Shown here: positions 8,290-16,756 of the stretch, in pieces
Layout of the letters: every line of letters starts with the position of its first letter
How positions within the stretch are numbered: position 1 is the first letter of the stretch
Assembly (NCBI GenBank): GCA_030041535.1
Contig: JASHNR010000037.1
Span: forward strand, 1-64,000
DNA: 64,000 bases
Direction: 5' to 3'
Origin: Nitrosopumilaceae archaeon
Lineage (GTDB): Archaea; Thermoproteota; Nitrososphaeria; Nitrososphaerales; Nitrosopumilaceae
Translations under genes and position numbers: made by a program
The notes under the pieces: generated by a model
What the model was told of the DNA's origin: nothing
Database searches by the model: none
What the model saw: only the letters and a program-made list of their open reading frames with translations

Positions 8290-8748
8290 ACAATTAGGAC
8301 TTGTAATGCTAATTAGTTTTTTTCAAGCCCAAAATCACCGTAAAAAAAGGGGGAAGGCGCGCGCAAATCCCGATAAACGGACTTTCCGAGACCGACCCCT
8401 GACCACTAGATTTGTGATTGATAATATCTCATAAAGTTTTACTACAAATAGTGAAAAAAAATGGGGGTTAGGACTGTGCAGAAAGCGTTATGCAAAACCC
8501 TCACCCGCGTGGACGCCTTTACAAGCGTCATGGTATGATCATCAATCAAACACAAAATGTTTGTGGTACAAATACATGAAATCTTTCATCTGGTCCTAAT
8601 TTGATACAATATCCCAACTCTCAAAATCTGGCCTTTTTGATTATTATCTCATAATAATCAAAGCCATAATCTTCATAGCTAGTCAAATCAAACCGTTTTG
8701 TCTATACCCCCTCAAAACTTAAGAATAACTCACAGCTCGAGGAGTTTG
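8290..8748. other. Island/core boundary region without a clear gene
   Basis: About 460 nt between the HEPN-like gene and prs. A conspicuously GC-rich patch lies at ~8338-8405 in otherwise AT-rich DNA. At 8459-8600 there are short hairpins, e.g. GACGC/GCGTC at 8511-8528, and overlapping short open frames of 25-45 codons without convincing start signals. It could hold the casposon terminal inverted repeat, a small RNA or a microprotein; I cannot choose between these. Confidence 0.35.
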
Positions 8749-9624
8749 ATGGCTAAATTTACTGTTCTAGGAGGACCTTCATCGGAGCAGCTTGCAAGAA
8801 AGATAGCATCAAGACTAAAATCAAAATACATCCCCTCCGAGTTGAGAATTTTTCCAGACGGTGAAAGTAAGGTAACCCTGAAGGGAAGACCAAGCGGAAA
8901 AATAATCGTAGTTCAATCCATTCATCCCCCTGTTGATTCAAATCTTATTCGTGCCTTGGCTCTTGTCTCGCAGGCAAGAAGATATTCATCTCAAGTCTAT
9001 GCAGTAATTCCCTATCTGGGATATGCAAGACAAGACAGAGAATTTCTCCCAGGCGAGATTGTCACAATATCACTTGTGGCAAAGATGTTCAAATCAGTTG
9101 GAGCAACAAGAATAATCATAGTTGATATTCACAGCGTGGTAGCGCTCAATCTATTTCAAATTACTACAAAGAATGTATCTGCAGTAGAAGAGCTTGTAAG
9201 ATATTTCAAGAAATTAAAGCTAAAAAGTCCACTCGTGGTCTCTCCAGATATTGGTGGAATACAAAGAGCAAGAAACTTTGCACGTTTGCTTGGAACAGAC
9301 CATATCGCATTAGAGAAACAAAGAGACCGAAGGACAGGAGAGGTTGCAATAAAACAAGGAAATCATCATGATGTAAAAGGAAGAGATCTGATTCTAGTTG
9401 ATGACATGATAAGCACTGGCGGCAGTATAGTAAAGGCTGCAGAATATTTGAAGAAGCAAAAGTGTGGAAAGATATACGCAACATGCACCCATGCTCTTTT
9501 GATGGGAGATGCAGAAAAGAAGATCAAGCGAGCAGGAGTAACAAAGATTGTCAGTACCAATACCATACCTGGCAAGACAGGCATTGTCGATGTCTCTTCT
9601 ATAATTGCAAAGGCAATCAGCTGA
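8749..9624 (+). CDS. prs: Ribose-phosphate pyrophosphokinase
   Basis: 291 residues from ATG 8749 (preceded by GAGGAG). Makes PRPP from ribose-5-phosphate and ATP for nucleotide, His and Trp synthesis. Visible motifs: FPDGE, YLGYARQDR (flexible-loop region), IIVDIHS, and the PRPP loop DLILVDDMISTGGS. A longer in-frame GTG/ATG start 51 nt upstream is unlikely, because family members begin near MxKFTVLGG. It is first in a plus-strand run with the tRNA methyltransferase, with a 1-nt overlap (TGATG). Confidence 0.93.
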   Translation: MAKFTVLGGPSSEQLARKIASRLKSKYIPSELRIFPDGESKVTLKGRPSGKIIVVQSIHPPVDSNLIRALALVSQARRYSSQVYAVIPYLGYARQDREFLPGEIVTISLVAKMFKSVGATRIIIVDIHSVVALNLFQITTKNVSAVEELVRYFKKLKLKSPLVVSPDIGGIQRARNFARLLGTDHIALEKQRDRRTGEVAIKQGNHHDVKGRDLILVDDMISTGGSIVKAAEYLKKQKCGKIYATCTHALLMGDAEKKIKRAGVTKIVSTNTIPGKTGIVDVSSIIAKAIS

Positions 9625-10571
9625 TGCCGCAAAACTTTTTCATACTATCTGGTGAACAGCCAGAACTTGCAAAAGATGAGCTAGTTTCCATATCGAAGAG
9701 CTACGATCCCAAAACAACATCGACAGGAGAATCAAGACTTGTAATAATCAAGTCTGCTGTACCATGGGAAAAAATAGCCAAAAGAGCCACGTTTGTCAGG
9801 GCTAGTGGTAGCATAGTAAGCACTTTGGATGATCTATTAGAGACTAGATCGCACCTATCAAAACCAAAGACGTTTGCTTGTAGGGTCATCAACCTATCTT
9901 CGAAAAAAATCAACAAAGTACAGATGGAAGGTGAGACAGGAGCGGTACTCAGAGAAAGGTGGAACTCCAAGGTATCACTCTTAAACCCTTCAGTTACTGT
10001 ATATCTCATTATTACTAATAACAAACAGTACCTTGGCTATGCAGAAAACACAATGGAGCAAGAGCGGCCCAGAAAGACAATCAAGTACCCAACCGAACTT
10101 GACTGGAAGCTTGCACGATGCATGGTTAACTTGTCGCAGCTAATGGAAGGAAGAACTATCTGCGATCCTTTTTGTGGAACTGGAACTATTTTACTTGAGG
10201 CCGAGTCCATGGGAATTCGTTCCATAGGAATTGATTTTGATGTAAAGATGTGCAATATTGCAGAAAAGAATCTTGCAGAGAACGGATATGATTCCAAAGT
10301 AGTCAACTCTACCTATCACGATATACAAAAAATCAAAGAGAAAATAGATGCGATAGTAACTGATATTCCTTACGGAATTGCATCAAAGTCATCCCTGTCA
10401 CCCAAAAGAATACTCCAAGATTTTCTATCCACAATACCAAAGAGAATGAGGCTTGTTATTGTATACAAGAAGGGTCTTGATGTTGATGAGTTAGACAAAG
10501 CAAAAAAATACGAAATCTACAGGCATAAGAGTCTTACAAGGGTTATTGCAGTAAAAGATTCTGTTACGTAA
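9624..10571 (+). CDS. tRNA (guanine10-N2)-methyltransferase
   Basis: 315 residues. The N-terminal ~150 residues are THUMP-like. The C-terminal Rossmann methyltransferase has the SAM motif ICDPFCGTGTILLEA, an acidic GIDFD and the catalytic motif IV DIPYG (family D-P-P-Y). This is the Trm-G10/Trm11 type, which modifies G10 of tRNA. ATG 9624 overlaps the prs stop by 1 nt. The last residues ([12 protein letters not shown] plus DSVT) are repeated in another coding version beyond the tnpB insertion at 11835-11870, so the 3' end of this gene has been rearranged. Confidence 0.88.
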   Translation: MPQNFFILSGEQPELAKDELVSISKSYDPKTTSTGESRLVIIKSAVPWEKIAKRATFVRASGSIVSTLDDLLETRSHLSKPKTFACRVINLSSKKINKVQMEGETGAVLRERWNSKVSLLNPSVTVYLIITNNKQYLGYAENTMEQERPRKTIKYPTELDWKLARCMVNLSQLMEGRTICDPFCGTGTILLEAESMGIRSIGIDFDVKMCNIAEKNLAENGYDSKVVNSTYHDIQKIKEKIDAIVTDIPYGIASKSSLSPKRILQDFLSTIPKRMRLVIVYKKGLDVDELDKAKKYEIYRHKSLTRVIAVKDSVT

Positions 10572-10619
10572 GGTGTTAATGATATAACCACCATATCTTA
10601 TTTTTCTAAATAATCACTA

Positions 10620-11828
10620 TTGTACAAGTTGAAGGCGATCAAATCTGTCAAACAATTCTATACTCCTGATAATCAGATTATTGATTTTTTTGAGATCTTT
10701 CGACACATGGTAAATCATTGTATAAGAATTGGTCTACAAAATGACGCTCATACACTGAAGAGATTGACCATATTATCATATCATGAACTTAAACTATATG
10801 ATATCATTTCATACTACAAGTTATGTGCAATATCAAAAGCTGCCGGAATCTTGTCAAACAGAAAACAATCAGTTAAGAGAGGTATGAACACAAAAGATCC
10901 TTATCTGAAAAAACCTATTTTGCTTTCTTGTTATGGGTTTAAGATTGTCAATGGAATATTCAAGATACCTCTAGGAGATAGAAAGTACTTTGATATTACA
11001 TTGAATGCTCATACTAAGCAGATCCTATCTGATAATTCATTAAAAATTAATTCTTTTTCACTTACTCAAGATTCTATTAGTATATCCTATTCAAAGGAAG
11101 TTGTTCAAATCGAATTTACTCAAACTGTAGGAATTGATAGAAACCTCAGAAATATTACTGTGGGAAACTGCAATGAAGTTATCCAGTTTGATGTATCAAA
11201 GGCAGTTAAGATTGTAGAAAGCACAAAATCTATCACTTCATCTTCTAAGCGAAACGATTCAAGAATTGTAAAAAGATTATATTCAAAATATGGTACTAGA
11301 AGAAAAAATAGAATAAATCAGCTATTACACCAAGTTTCAAAAATAGTCGTAGAACAGGCAACAAAAAACAGACAATCACTAGTGTTTGAAGACATCAAAC
11401 ACATAAGAAAGATGTATCAAAAAGGTAATTGGCAAGGGAGAAGACATCGCAGTAAAATGAACGGTTGGTCGTTTTCTGAAATTAAAAGACAGATAGAGTA
11501 TAAGGCAAGATGGAACGGTACTCAAGTAATTCAGTTATCAAAATCAGAAACCAGGGGAACATCTACTCTGTGTCCTAAATGCGGAAAGAGACTCCAAGAA
11601 CAAAGGACGTCAAGAGATCTCTGGTGTGATATATGTCAGAGATGGCAGGATCGTGACGTTGTAGCTGTCATGAATCAGTCTCTGCGAGGGCTGCTGAGGT
11701 TCAGCAGTTCTAAAGGCGGTGCAGGTGAAGCAATGGTACAGGAATCTGGTAGTAAGGAACCAGTAATCCTAAAAGTCGATGCATCGAAGTTGCGGCCTAA
11801 TAGTGATATTTATCATCCAAAGGCGTAA
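10620..11828 (+). CDS. tnpB: TnpB (IS200/IS605 family), no TnpA partner
   Basis: 402 residues from TTG 10620. An RNA-guided nuclease relative of Cas12. The RuvC residues look intact: D173 (GIDRNLRN), E257 (LVFEDIK), and DRD at 344-346. The zinc-finger Cys are present (CPKCGK at ~318, CDIC at ~336). No tnpA transposase lies beside it, so it is a solo tnpB that needs TnpA in trans or is immobile. It sits between the methyltransferase and rnz genes, splitting what was probably an operon. The 3' end (AAGGCGTAA at 11820-11828) resembles that of the second tnpB and is probably the element right end. Confidence 0.9.
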   Translation: MYKLKAIKSVKQFYTPDNQIIDFFEIFRHMVNHCIRIGLQNDAHTLKRLTILSYHELKLYDIISYYKLCAISKAAGILSNRKQSVKRGMNTKDPYLKKPILLSCYGFKIVNGIFKIPLGDRKYFDITLNAHTKQILSDNSLKINSFSLTQDSISISYSKEVVQIEFTQTVGIDRNLRNITVGNCNEVIQFDVSKAVKIVESTKSITSSSKRNDSRIVKRLYSKYGTRRKNRINQLLHQVSKIVVEQATKNRQSLVFEDIKHIRKMYQKGNWQGRRHRSKMNGWSFSEIKRQIEYKARWNGTQVIQLSKSETRGTSTLCPKCGKRLQEQRTSRDLWCDICQRWQDRDVVAVMNQSLRGLLRFSSSKGGAGEAMVQESGSKEPVILKVDASKLRPNSDIYHPKA

Positions 11829-11831
11829 TAG

Positions 11832-11873
11832 AACCGACACAAGAGTCTGACTAGAGTAATTGCTGTAAAATGA
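11832..11873 (+). pseudogene. Orphaned 3' end of the tRNA methyltransferase gene
   Basis: Immediately right of the tnpB element, codons 11835-11870 read [12 protein letters not shown] then TGA (11871-11873). These are exactly the same 12 residues as near the end of the intact methyltransferase (10521-10556), but many codons differ at the third base. The TGA overlaps the rnz ATG as ATGA, the typical operon junction. This is probably the original end of the gene, cut off when the upstream part was replaced or interrupted. Confidence 0.75.
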
Positions 11874-12769
11874 AATTGATATTTTTGGGTACATCGGCTG
11901 CACAGCCAACAACAGAGCGTGGTATGACATGCATCTGCCTAGTTCTAGACAAGGAGATTCTGATGTTTGATGCAGGAGAAGGCGCCCAAGTCGCATTTCA
12001 AAAAGCAAAACTTGGATGGAACAAAAAGATGAAGATCTTTGTTACACATTTACATGGCGACCATTGCGTTGGGATTCTTGGTCTGCTGCAGACAATGTCA
12101 CTACAAAACAGAACAGAATCACTTGACATCTTCGGTCCGCCAGGAATTGACGAATTTCTTGCAGCTAACCTAAAGATACTAAACTTTGGACTTACGTTTC
12201 CTGTCAGAATCATCAGAATAAAGGAAGGCCCTGTTTTTGATGATTCAACATATACAATTCATGTTTGTGAGGCAGAACACTCCATTCCAGCTTATTCATA
12301 CCTCTTTGCAGAGAAGGATAGACCAGGCAAATTTTATCCTGAAAAGGCCAAACAACTAGGGGTTCCCGAGGGGGAGCTTTGGCACGAGCTTCAAAGCGGT
12401 AAGGAGGTAAAAATTGGTGAGAAGACAGTCAAGCCACCAGATGTAATGGGTGAGAAAAGGGCTGGTAGAAAAATAGGCATATCAGGAGATACAAGACCTA
12501 CAAAGAAGCTGGAGGAATTTTTCAAGGGCTGTGACTATATCACTTTTGATTCCACATATTCTGATACATTACGTGACAAGGCAAAAGAGAATTATCATTC
12601 AACGTCGGTTGAAGCTGCGGAGCTTGCAAAAAGAGCCAGAGTTTCAAATCTTATCCTGACACATTTCTCAGCAAGATATGATGATGCAGAAGAGCTGGTA
12701 AAGGAGGCAAAGATAGTTCATGGTTCCGTGATTGCAGCAAAAGACCTCATGGAAATTGAGATCAAGTAA
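11870..12769 (+). CDS. rnz: Ribonuclease Z (tRNA 3' endonuclease)
   Basis: 299 residues, metallo-beta-lactamase fold. The zinc motif [10 protein letters not shown] is present near residue 63, with later conserved His/Asp ([22 protein letters not shown]). RNase Z cleaves the 3' trailer of pre-tRNA before CCA addition. The start is ATG 11870, overlapping the orphan TGA. The stop is directly followed by the SIR2 ATG. Confidence 0.92.
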   Translation: MKLIFLGTSAAQPTTERGMTCICLVLDKEILMFDAGEGAQVAFQKAKLGWNKKMKIFVTHLHGDHCVGILGLLQTMSLQNRTESLDIFGPPGIDEFLAANLKILNFGLTFPVRIIRIKEGPVFDDSTYTIHVCEAEHSIPAYSYLFAEKDRPGKFYPEKAKQLGVPEGELWHELQSGKEVKIGEKTVKPPDVMGEKRAGRKIGISGDTRPTKKLEEFFKGCDYITFDSTYSDTLRDKAKENYHSTSVEAAELAKRARVSNLILTHFSARYDDAEELVKEAKIVHGSVIAAKDLMEIEIK

Positions 12770-13483
12770 ATGTTGGAACAAATATCCGACAAGCTAAAGC
12801 AGGCAGAAAAAATAATCTTTGTCACTGGTGCGGGAATTTCTCAAGAATCTGGCATTCCAACATTTAGGGGTAAAGACGGATTGTGGCGAAAATATGATCC
12901 CATGAAGCTTGCTACAATAGATGCGTTTTACGAAGATCCAAAGCTTGTCTGGGAATGGTACGAGGAAAGAAGGAAGAACATACTTGCTGCTAAACCAAAT
13001 CTGGGACATCTTGCAATAGTGCAACTTGAAAAGAAAAAGCCAGTTCATGTACTGACACAAAATATCGATGGCTTGCATCAAAGAGCTGGAAGCAAGAATG
13101 TATACGAACTTCATGGAAGTATTATTACAATCAAATGTACAGTATGTGGTTTTAAGGACAAGATATCAACAAGCTTTTCTAAACTTCCTCCTCTATGCAA
13201 ATGCGGAAATATTCTAAGACCAGATGTGGTGTGGTTTGGGGAATCTCTGCCGCAGGATGTTTGGCAGGCTGCTATTTCTCAGGCAAGCTCCTGTGATACC
13301 ATGATAATAGTTGGAACGTCGCTTGCAGTATCGCCTGCAAATCTATTGCCAATTTATGCCAAACAAAATGGTGCGATATTAATTGAGATCAATCCAGAAG
13401 AGACTCCCATGTCTGGAACCATGGATATTTCGATCCGCTCATCAGCTGCAAAAGCATTGCCTGAGCTTGTTACTGTATTTTAG
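12770..13483 (+). CDS. cobB: SIR2-family NAD-dependent deacylase (class III-like)
   Basis: 237 residues. NAD motifs GAGISQESGIPTFRG, TQNIDGLHQRAG with catalytic His in YELHGS, and zinc Cys C-x2-C...C-x-C. The segment WEWYEERR has Tyr and Arg spaced Y-x2-R, as in SIRT5/CobB enzymes that prefer succinyl or malonyl lysines, so desuccinylase activity is likely (inference). It is co-transcribed with rnz (no gap) and convergent with the second tnpB. Confidence 0.9.
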   Translation: MLEQISDKLKQAEKIIFVTGAGISQESGIPTFRGKDGLWRKYDPMKLATIDAFYEDPKLVWEWYEERRKNILAAKPNLGHLAIVQLEKKKPVHVLTQNIDGLHQRAGSKNVYELHGSIITIKCTVCGFKDKISTSFSKLPPLCKCGNILRPDVVWFGESLPQDVWQAAISQASSCDTMIIVGTSLAVSPANLLPIYAKQNGAILIEINPEETPMSGTMDISIRSSAAKALPELVTVF

Positions 13484-13513
13484 AGATAAATTGGGTTCTG
13501 TCAAGTTATCTGC

Positions 13514-14689
13514 TCACGCCTTCAAACCCAACTTGCTCCCATCCACTCGGAGGATTACTGGCATTGCGTTATCCAGATTCCCCCTCATCGCTTCATCTGA
13601 GAGCCCACTAGGATTGCAGAACCTTTGCAACCCCTTGTAAGATATATTCATGGCAGCTACTACATCTCTGTCCATGGATCTCTTACAACTACTGCACCAT
13701 AATTGACGATGTTGGTACTGATCCTCTTGGGTTCTATTCCCGCATATTGGACACAGTATGCTGGTGCGTACTGGAGATACGAATCTGACTGGAATTCCTT
13801 CCCACGCTGATTTGTACTGTACCTGTCTTTGTAATTCATAGAAAGACCAAGAGTTCATCATGCCTCTGTATTTTCTACCTTGATAGTTTCCTTTTCGATA
13901 CAGCTTTCGTATCCCCTTGATATCTTCCAATACAATCATGGAACAAGATTCTCTTGCCTTTTGTACAATATCTTTTGAGATTCGGTTTAGGAATTGCCTG
14001 ACTCTTCTTGCCCTTCTGTTACCTTGTTTTGAATAGATTTTTTGCCTTATCCTGTGGTCATTGCGTTTGAATGATGATGTTACTTTTTTGGTTCTATATG
14101 TGATCTTTGGAAGATCTTCCATGTCATACATCATCACTTTTTCATGGTTTCCAACTGTGACATTTCGTAGGTTCCTGTCTATTCCAATGGTACTATCACA
14201 TTTAATTTCCTTAACTTCCTTTTGCATTCCGAGACTGATTGAATCTGGTGTGATTACAAACGATTTGACCTTGAGTGACTTGTCTGAGAGAATTGTCTGT
14301 GTATAATGGTTTAGTATAATGTGGACGTATCTTCTATCTCCTACTGGGATTGAAAGTAGCATTCCGTTTATCTTGAAGCCATAGCATGAGACTAGATATG
14401 GTTTTTGTACGTATGGGAATTTTGGGGTCCTACCTTCCTTGATTGAGTGCTTCATTTGAGCTAGCCTGCCACAGGCCTGAGAGATAGCAGTTAGTTTGTA
14501 GTATGATTGTATGTCATATTTTTTGAGATCATGATAATGATTTGATGAGAATTTTTTTAGTGTTGATATGTTATTATCAAGGCCTATTCTGATGCATTCG
14601 TTTACCATTTGTCGAAATGTCTCCATCATGACACCAAGTTCTTGATTTGGGCGGTAATCTTGCTTTATCGACCTGATTGCATTCAACAC
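13514..14689 (-). CDS. tnpB: Second solo TnpB (IS200/IS605 family)
   Basis: 391 residues from GTG 14689; clearly related to the TnpB at 10620 along its whole length. RuvC residues intact: D171 (GIDRNLRN), E255 (VLEDIKGI), DRD near the C-terminus, plus CPICG and CSSCK zinc pairs. No tnpA nearby. It ends AAGGCGTGA (revcomp of 13514-13522), matching the other copy. It lies downstream of the SIR2 gene and points toward it; it does not interrupt a gene that I can see. Confidence 0.9.
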   Translation of the reverse strand: MLNAIRSIKQDYRPNQELGVMMETFRQMVNECIRIGLDNNISTLKKFSSNHYHDLKKYDIQSYYKLTAISQACGRLAQMKHSIKEGRTPKFPYVQKPYLVSCYGFKINGMLLSIPVGDRRYVHIILNHYTQTILSDKSLKVKSFVITPDSISLGMQKEVKEIKCDSTIGIDRNLRNVTVGNHEKVMMYDMEDLPKITYRTKKVTSSFKRNDHRIRQKIYSKQGNRRARRVRQFLNRISKDIVQKARESCSMIVLEDIKGIRKLYRKGNYQGRKYRGMMNSWSFYELQRQVQYKSAWEGIPVRFVSPVRTSILCPICGNRTQEDQYQHRQLWCSSCKRSMDRDVVAAMNISYKGLQRFCNPSGLSDEAMRGNLDNAMPVILRVDGSKLGLKA

Positions 14690-14925
14690 GTGGAAATGTT
14701 CTATTTGTAAGAAAAAGACGAGGTTATTTTGTTATCAGCCAAACCGCAGCACGAAAAACAATCAGCCGTGTACGCGGCAGAACTAAAAATTATTCAAAGA
14801 AAGGAGCAGTGTCTTCATTGAATTGTTATTATGGATCAAAGAATTATTAAAAAATCTATACTTAATTGTGATAATTATGACTAATTGTTAAATATCATGA
14901 AGACGTATAGTAATTAATGAGAAAA
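14690..14925. other. Left flank of second tnpB, no gene seen
   Basis: AT-rich DNA upstream of the tnpB start. It probably contains the element left end and the tnpB promoter. I see no open frame with coding character. Confidence 0.4.
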
Positions 14926-15037
14926 TACGCAAATTCTATCGACTGAATTTGCGTGGTCCTGTGAAAAACAGTACATAGTAGAGTGCACAATGGTGCGCGA
15001 GTGGCAAGAGAATGCTTTTGCCTATACAGGATCACGC
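14926..15037 (+). ncRNA. Candidate structured RNA with alternative stems
   Basis: A 12-bp helix (one G-U) pairs 14951-14962 with 15026-15037. It encloses two hairpins: GTGCAC/GTGCGC at 14983-14988/14993-14998 (loop AATG) and GGCAAGA/TTTTGCC-type pairing at 15003-15009/15016-15022. A competing perfect 10-bp hairpin ACGCAAATTC/GAATTTGCGT at 14927-14936/14945-14954 shares GCGT with the outer helix. Not recognised as tRNA, 5S, SRP or RNase P RNA. The strand is unproven. Confidence 0.4.
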
Positions 15038-15192
15038 CCTTACATTTTCTAAATTATTCTGCAAACAATTTAATCTGTTTTACTGGATTGCAATTTTTCG
15101 TAAATTATATTCTGTGTGATTGTTTCTATACGATACAAACGGGATTAAACCTATTTGGTACAAAATTGCAAGCAGAGTAAATTAGTAAAACT

Positions 15193-15606
15193 CTAGCCTA
15201 CAGATTCGGGGGCAAGCCAGTCAACTAATTTTTCCAGATCTTTGCAGTGTATGATTACCTTGATTGGCCCCATGGGAGACTCTTCGGCCTCATCACAAAT
15301 AGCAATGACATCAACATATGCTGCCTGCTTGTTAAGATAAAACCAAGTGGTATCGCCTTTTGTATTGTATCGCATTTGTCTCCGATACACTCTGTTTACT
15401 CTACGCTTCTGTATTGTTTCCTGAATCTTTGACAGAGAATGTAGATCTCTTGAGATTGCTTTTATGCTTCCATCCTTGTATGCATAATCAGTATCCAATA
15501 TTACATTAGATACGGCAGTCTTGATCTTTTCTGGATCTTCTGATGGATTGACTGCGGCGTATGTTTCTATCTTACATGCAATATTAGGAACTTTCACTTT
15601 ATCCAA
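15193..15606 (-). CDS. UPF0201 (DUF54) RNA-binding-domain protein
   Basis: 137 residues from TTG 15606, overlapping the upstream gene's stop. It matches the archaeal UPF0201 family (CKIETYAAVNPSEDPEKI and AVSNV at the N-terminus). In some archaea it is fused to the UPF0200 kinase-like domain, which is the adjacent gene here. An RNA-binding role is assumed for the family; no catalytic residues are evident. Confidence 0.75.
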   Translation of the reverse strand: MDKVKVPNIACKIETYAAVNPSEDPEKIKTAVSNVILDTDYAYKDGSIKAISRDLHSLSKIQETIQKRRVNRVYRRQMRYNTKGDTTWFYLNKQAAYVDVIAICDEAEESPMGPIKVIIHCKDLEKLVDWLAPESVG

Positions 15607-16142
15607 CCCTTGATGATATCGTATGCGGTGTTCACAAGATGCTCTATTGTTAGATTGTTATTAGATATTGTTTCATCGGCAAGGGCAATTGATTCACTCA
15701 TACCAACCCCAATTTCCCTAGAGTCCCTTTTTGTAAAATCTTCCCTATCAGATGGAGCGTCGGATCTACCTCGTCCTGTCAAGAACTTGAATCTGGTATC
15801 ACCTGATGCATGTATTGCAAGAACTTTTACGGTGCCAATTTTTTTTAATACCTCAACTTCTGCAAGTGATCTTACTCCATCAACTAGCACAACATCTGAA
15901 CTTGAATTTAGTATCTGATCTTTAATTAACTCGGCAACTGCACCAGGTCCATTCTTTTCTCTAAGATCAAGCATGAGTTTGCCCAAGTTTGCACCAGTAG
16001 GTTCAATTTTTCTTCTTGTCGCCTCTGTTCTTACAGCATCGCCCATTGTTATCTTGTCAAATCCCTTTGAACTTAGGGCCTCAGCTATGGTAGTCTTGCC
16101 AGCACCTGGCATCCCAGTCAAACAGACAATAAGCTTTGTCAT
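15594..16142 (-). CDS. UPF0200 P-loop kinase-like protein
   Basis: 182 residues. Walker A is GMPGAGKTT (residues ~9-17). Later features resemble adenylate or dephospho-CoA kinases: DLREKNGPGAVAELI, VLVDGVRS (Walker B-like), FKFLTGRGRSDAP (lid). This is the UPF0200 family; the substrate is not established. It overlaps the UPF0201 gene by 13 nt; the two families are fused in other archaea, implying one functional unit. Confidence 0.8.
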   Translation of the reverse strand: MTKLIVCLTGMPGAGKTTIAEALSSKGFDKITMGDAVRTEATRRKIEPTGANLGKLMLDLREKNGPGAVAELIKDQILNSSSDVVLVDGVRSLAEVEVLKKIGTVKVLAIHASGDTRFKFLTGRGRSDAPSDREDFTKRDSREIGVGMSESIALADETISNNNLTIEHLVNTAYDIIKGWIK

Positions 16143-16216
16143 ATTCGCAAATTCGACCCTCCAGTCTATGAAGCTACCGAAAAATCATTATAGACTCTGG
16201 ATTCTGAATTTCTATG

Positions 16217-16756
16217 ATGCGTACATTTGTAGCAGTAGAAGTTCACAGCGAAAATGTGCTAGATGCAATAGCTAATCTACAGACAGCTTTTGACATAAAG
16301 GCAAGTCCTGTTAGCAGACAAAACATGCACTTTACACTACTTTTCCTCGGAGAGATAACTGATGATATCGCAGAAGACGTAAAAAAATCACTTTCAAGTA
16401 TTATCTTTGAGCCAATTGAATTGAATTTTACTCATCTTGGTGCATTTCCAAATCCAAAATTTCCTCGAGTAATTTGGATTGGTGTAGATAAAATTGCTTC
16501 AGAACAGCTTGTGGAACTTGCTGCTCAAGTCGAGAAAAAACTTGCGCCCCTTGGATTCAAGTCAGACAAGCCATTCAAGCCCCATCTTACCATATTTAGA
16601 GTGAAGAATAAGATAGATGATGTTTCAAAAGAGATAGAAAAATACAAGCAGGTAAGTCTTGGAAAAGATGTTATTTGTGAGCTAAAGTTCAAGAAAAGCG
16701 TCTTAACCTCAAATGGACCAATATATTCTGATTTACAGGTGATAAAGGCACAATGA
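16217..16756 (+). CDS. thpR: RNA 2',3'-cyclic phosphodiesterase (2H family)
   Basis: 179 residues. The two catalytic H-x-[ST] motifs are HFTLLFLG (~residue 42) and HLTIFRV (~121), which define the LigT/ThpR 2H phosphoesterases. They act on 2',3'-cyclic phosphate ends and can ligate tRNA halves in vitro. ATG 16217 gives the usual MRTFVAVE start; ATG 16214 is equally possible. The stop overlaps the CCA-adding enzyme start by 4 nt (ATGA), fitting a tRNA-end-processing operon. Confidence 0.9.
   Translation: MRTFVAVEVHSENVLDAIANLQTAFDIKASPVSRQNMHFTLLFLGEITDDIAEDVKKSLSSIIFEPIELNFTHLGAFPNPKFPRVIWIGVDKIASEQLVELAAQVEKKLAPLGFKSDKPFKPHLTIFRVKNKIDDVSKEIEKYKQVSLGKDVICELKFKKSVLTSNGPIYSDLQVIKAQ

Noticed and set aside
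8249..8434. Short plus-strand open frame over the HEPN-like gene start
   Set aside because: Overlaps the HEPN-like gene on the other strand and has an unusual basic composition; no support.
14951..15037. 5S rRNA or a tRNA-like gene
   Set aside because: The outer helix is closed at ~87 nt with no conserved 5S or tRNA arm sequences such as the T-loop.
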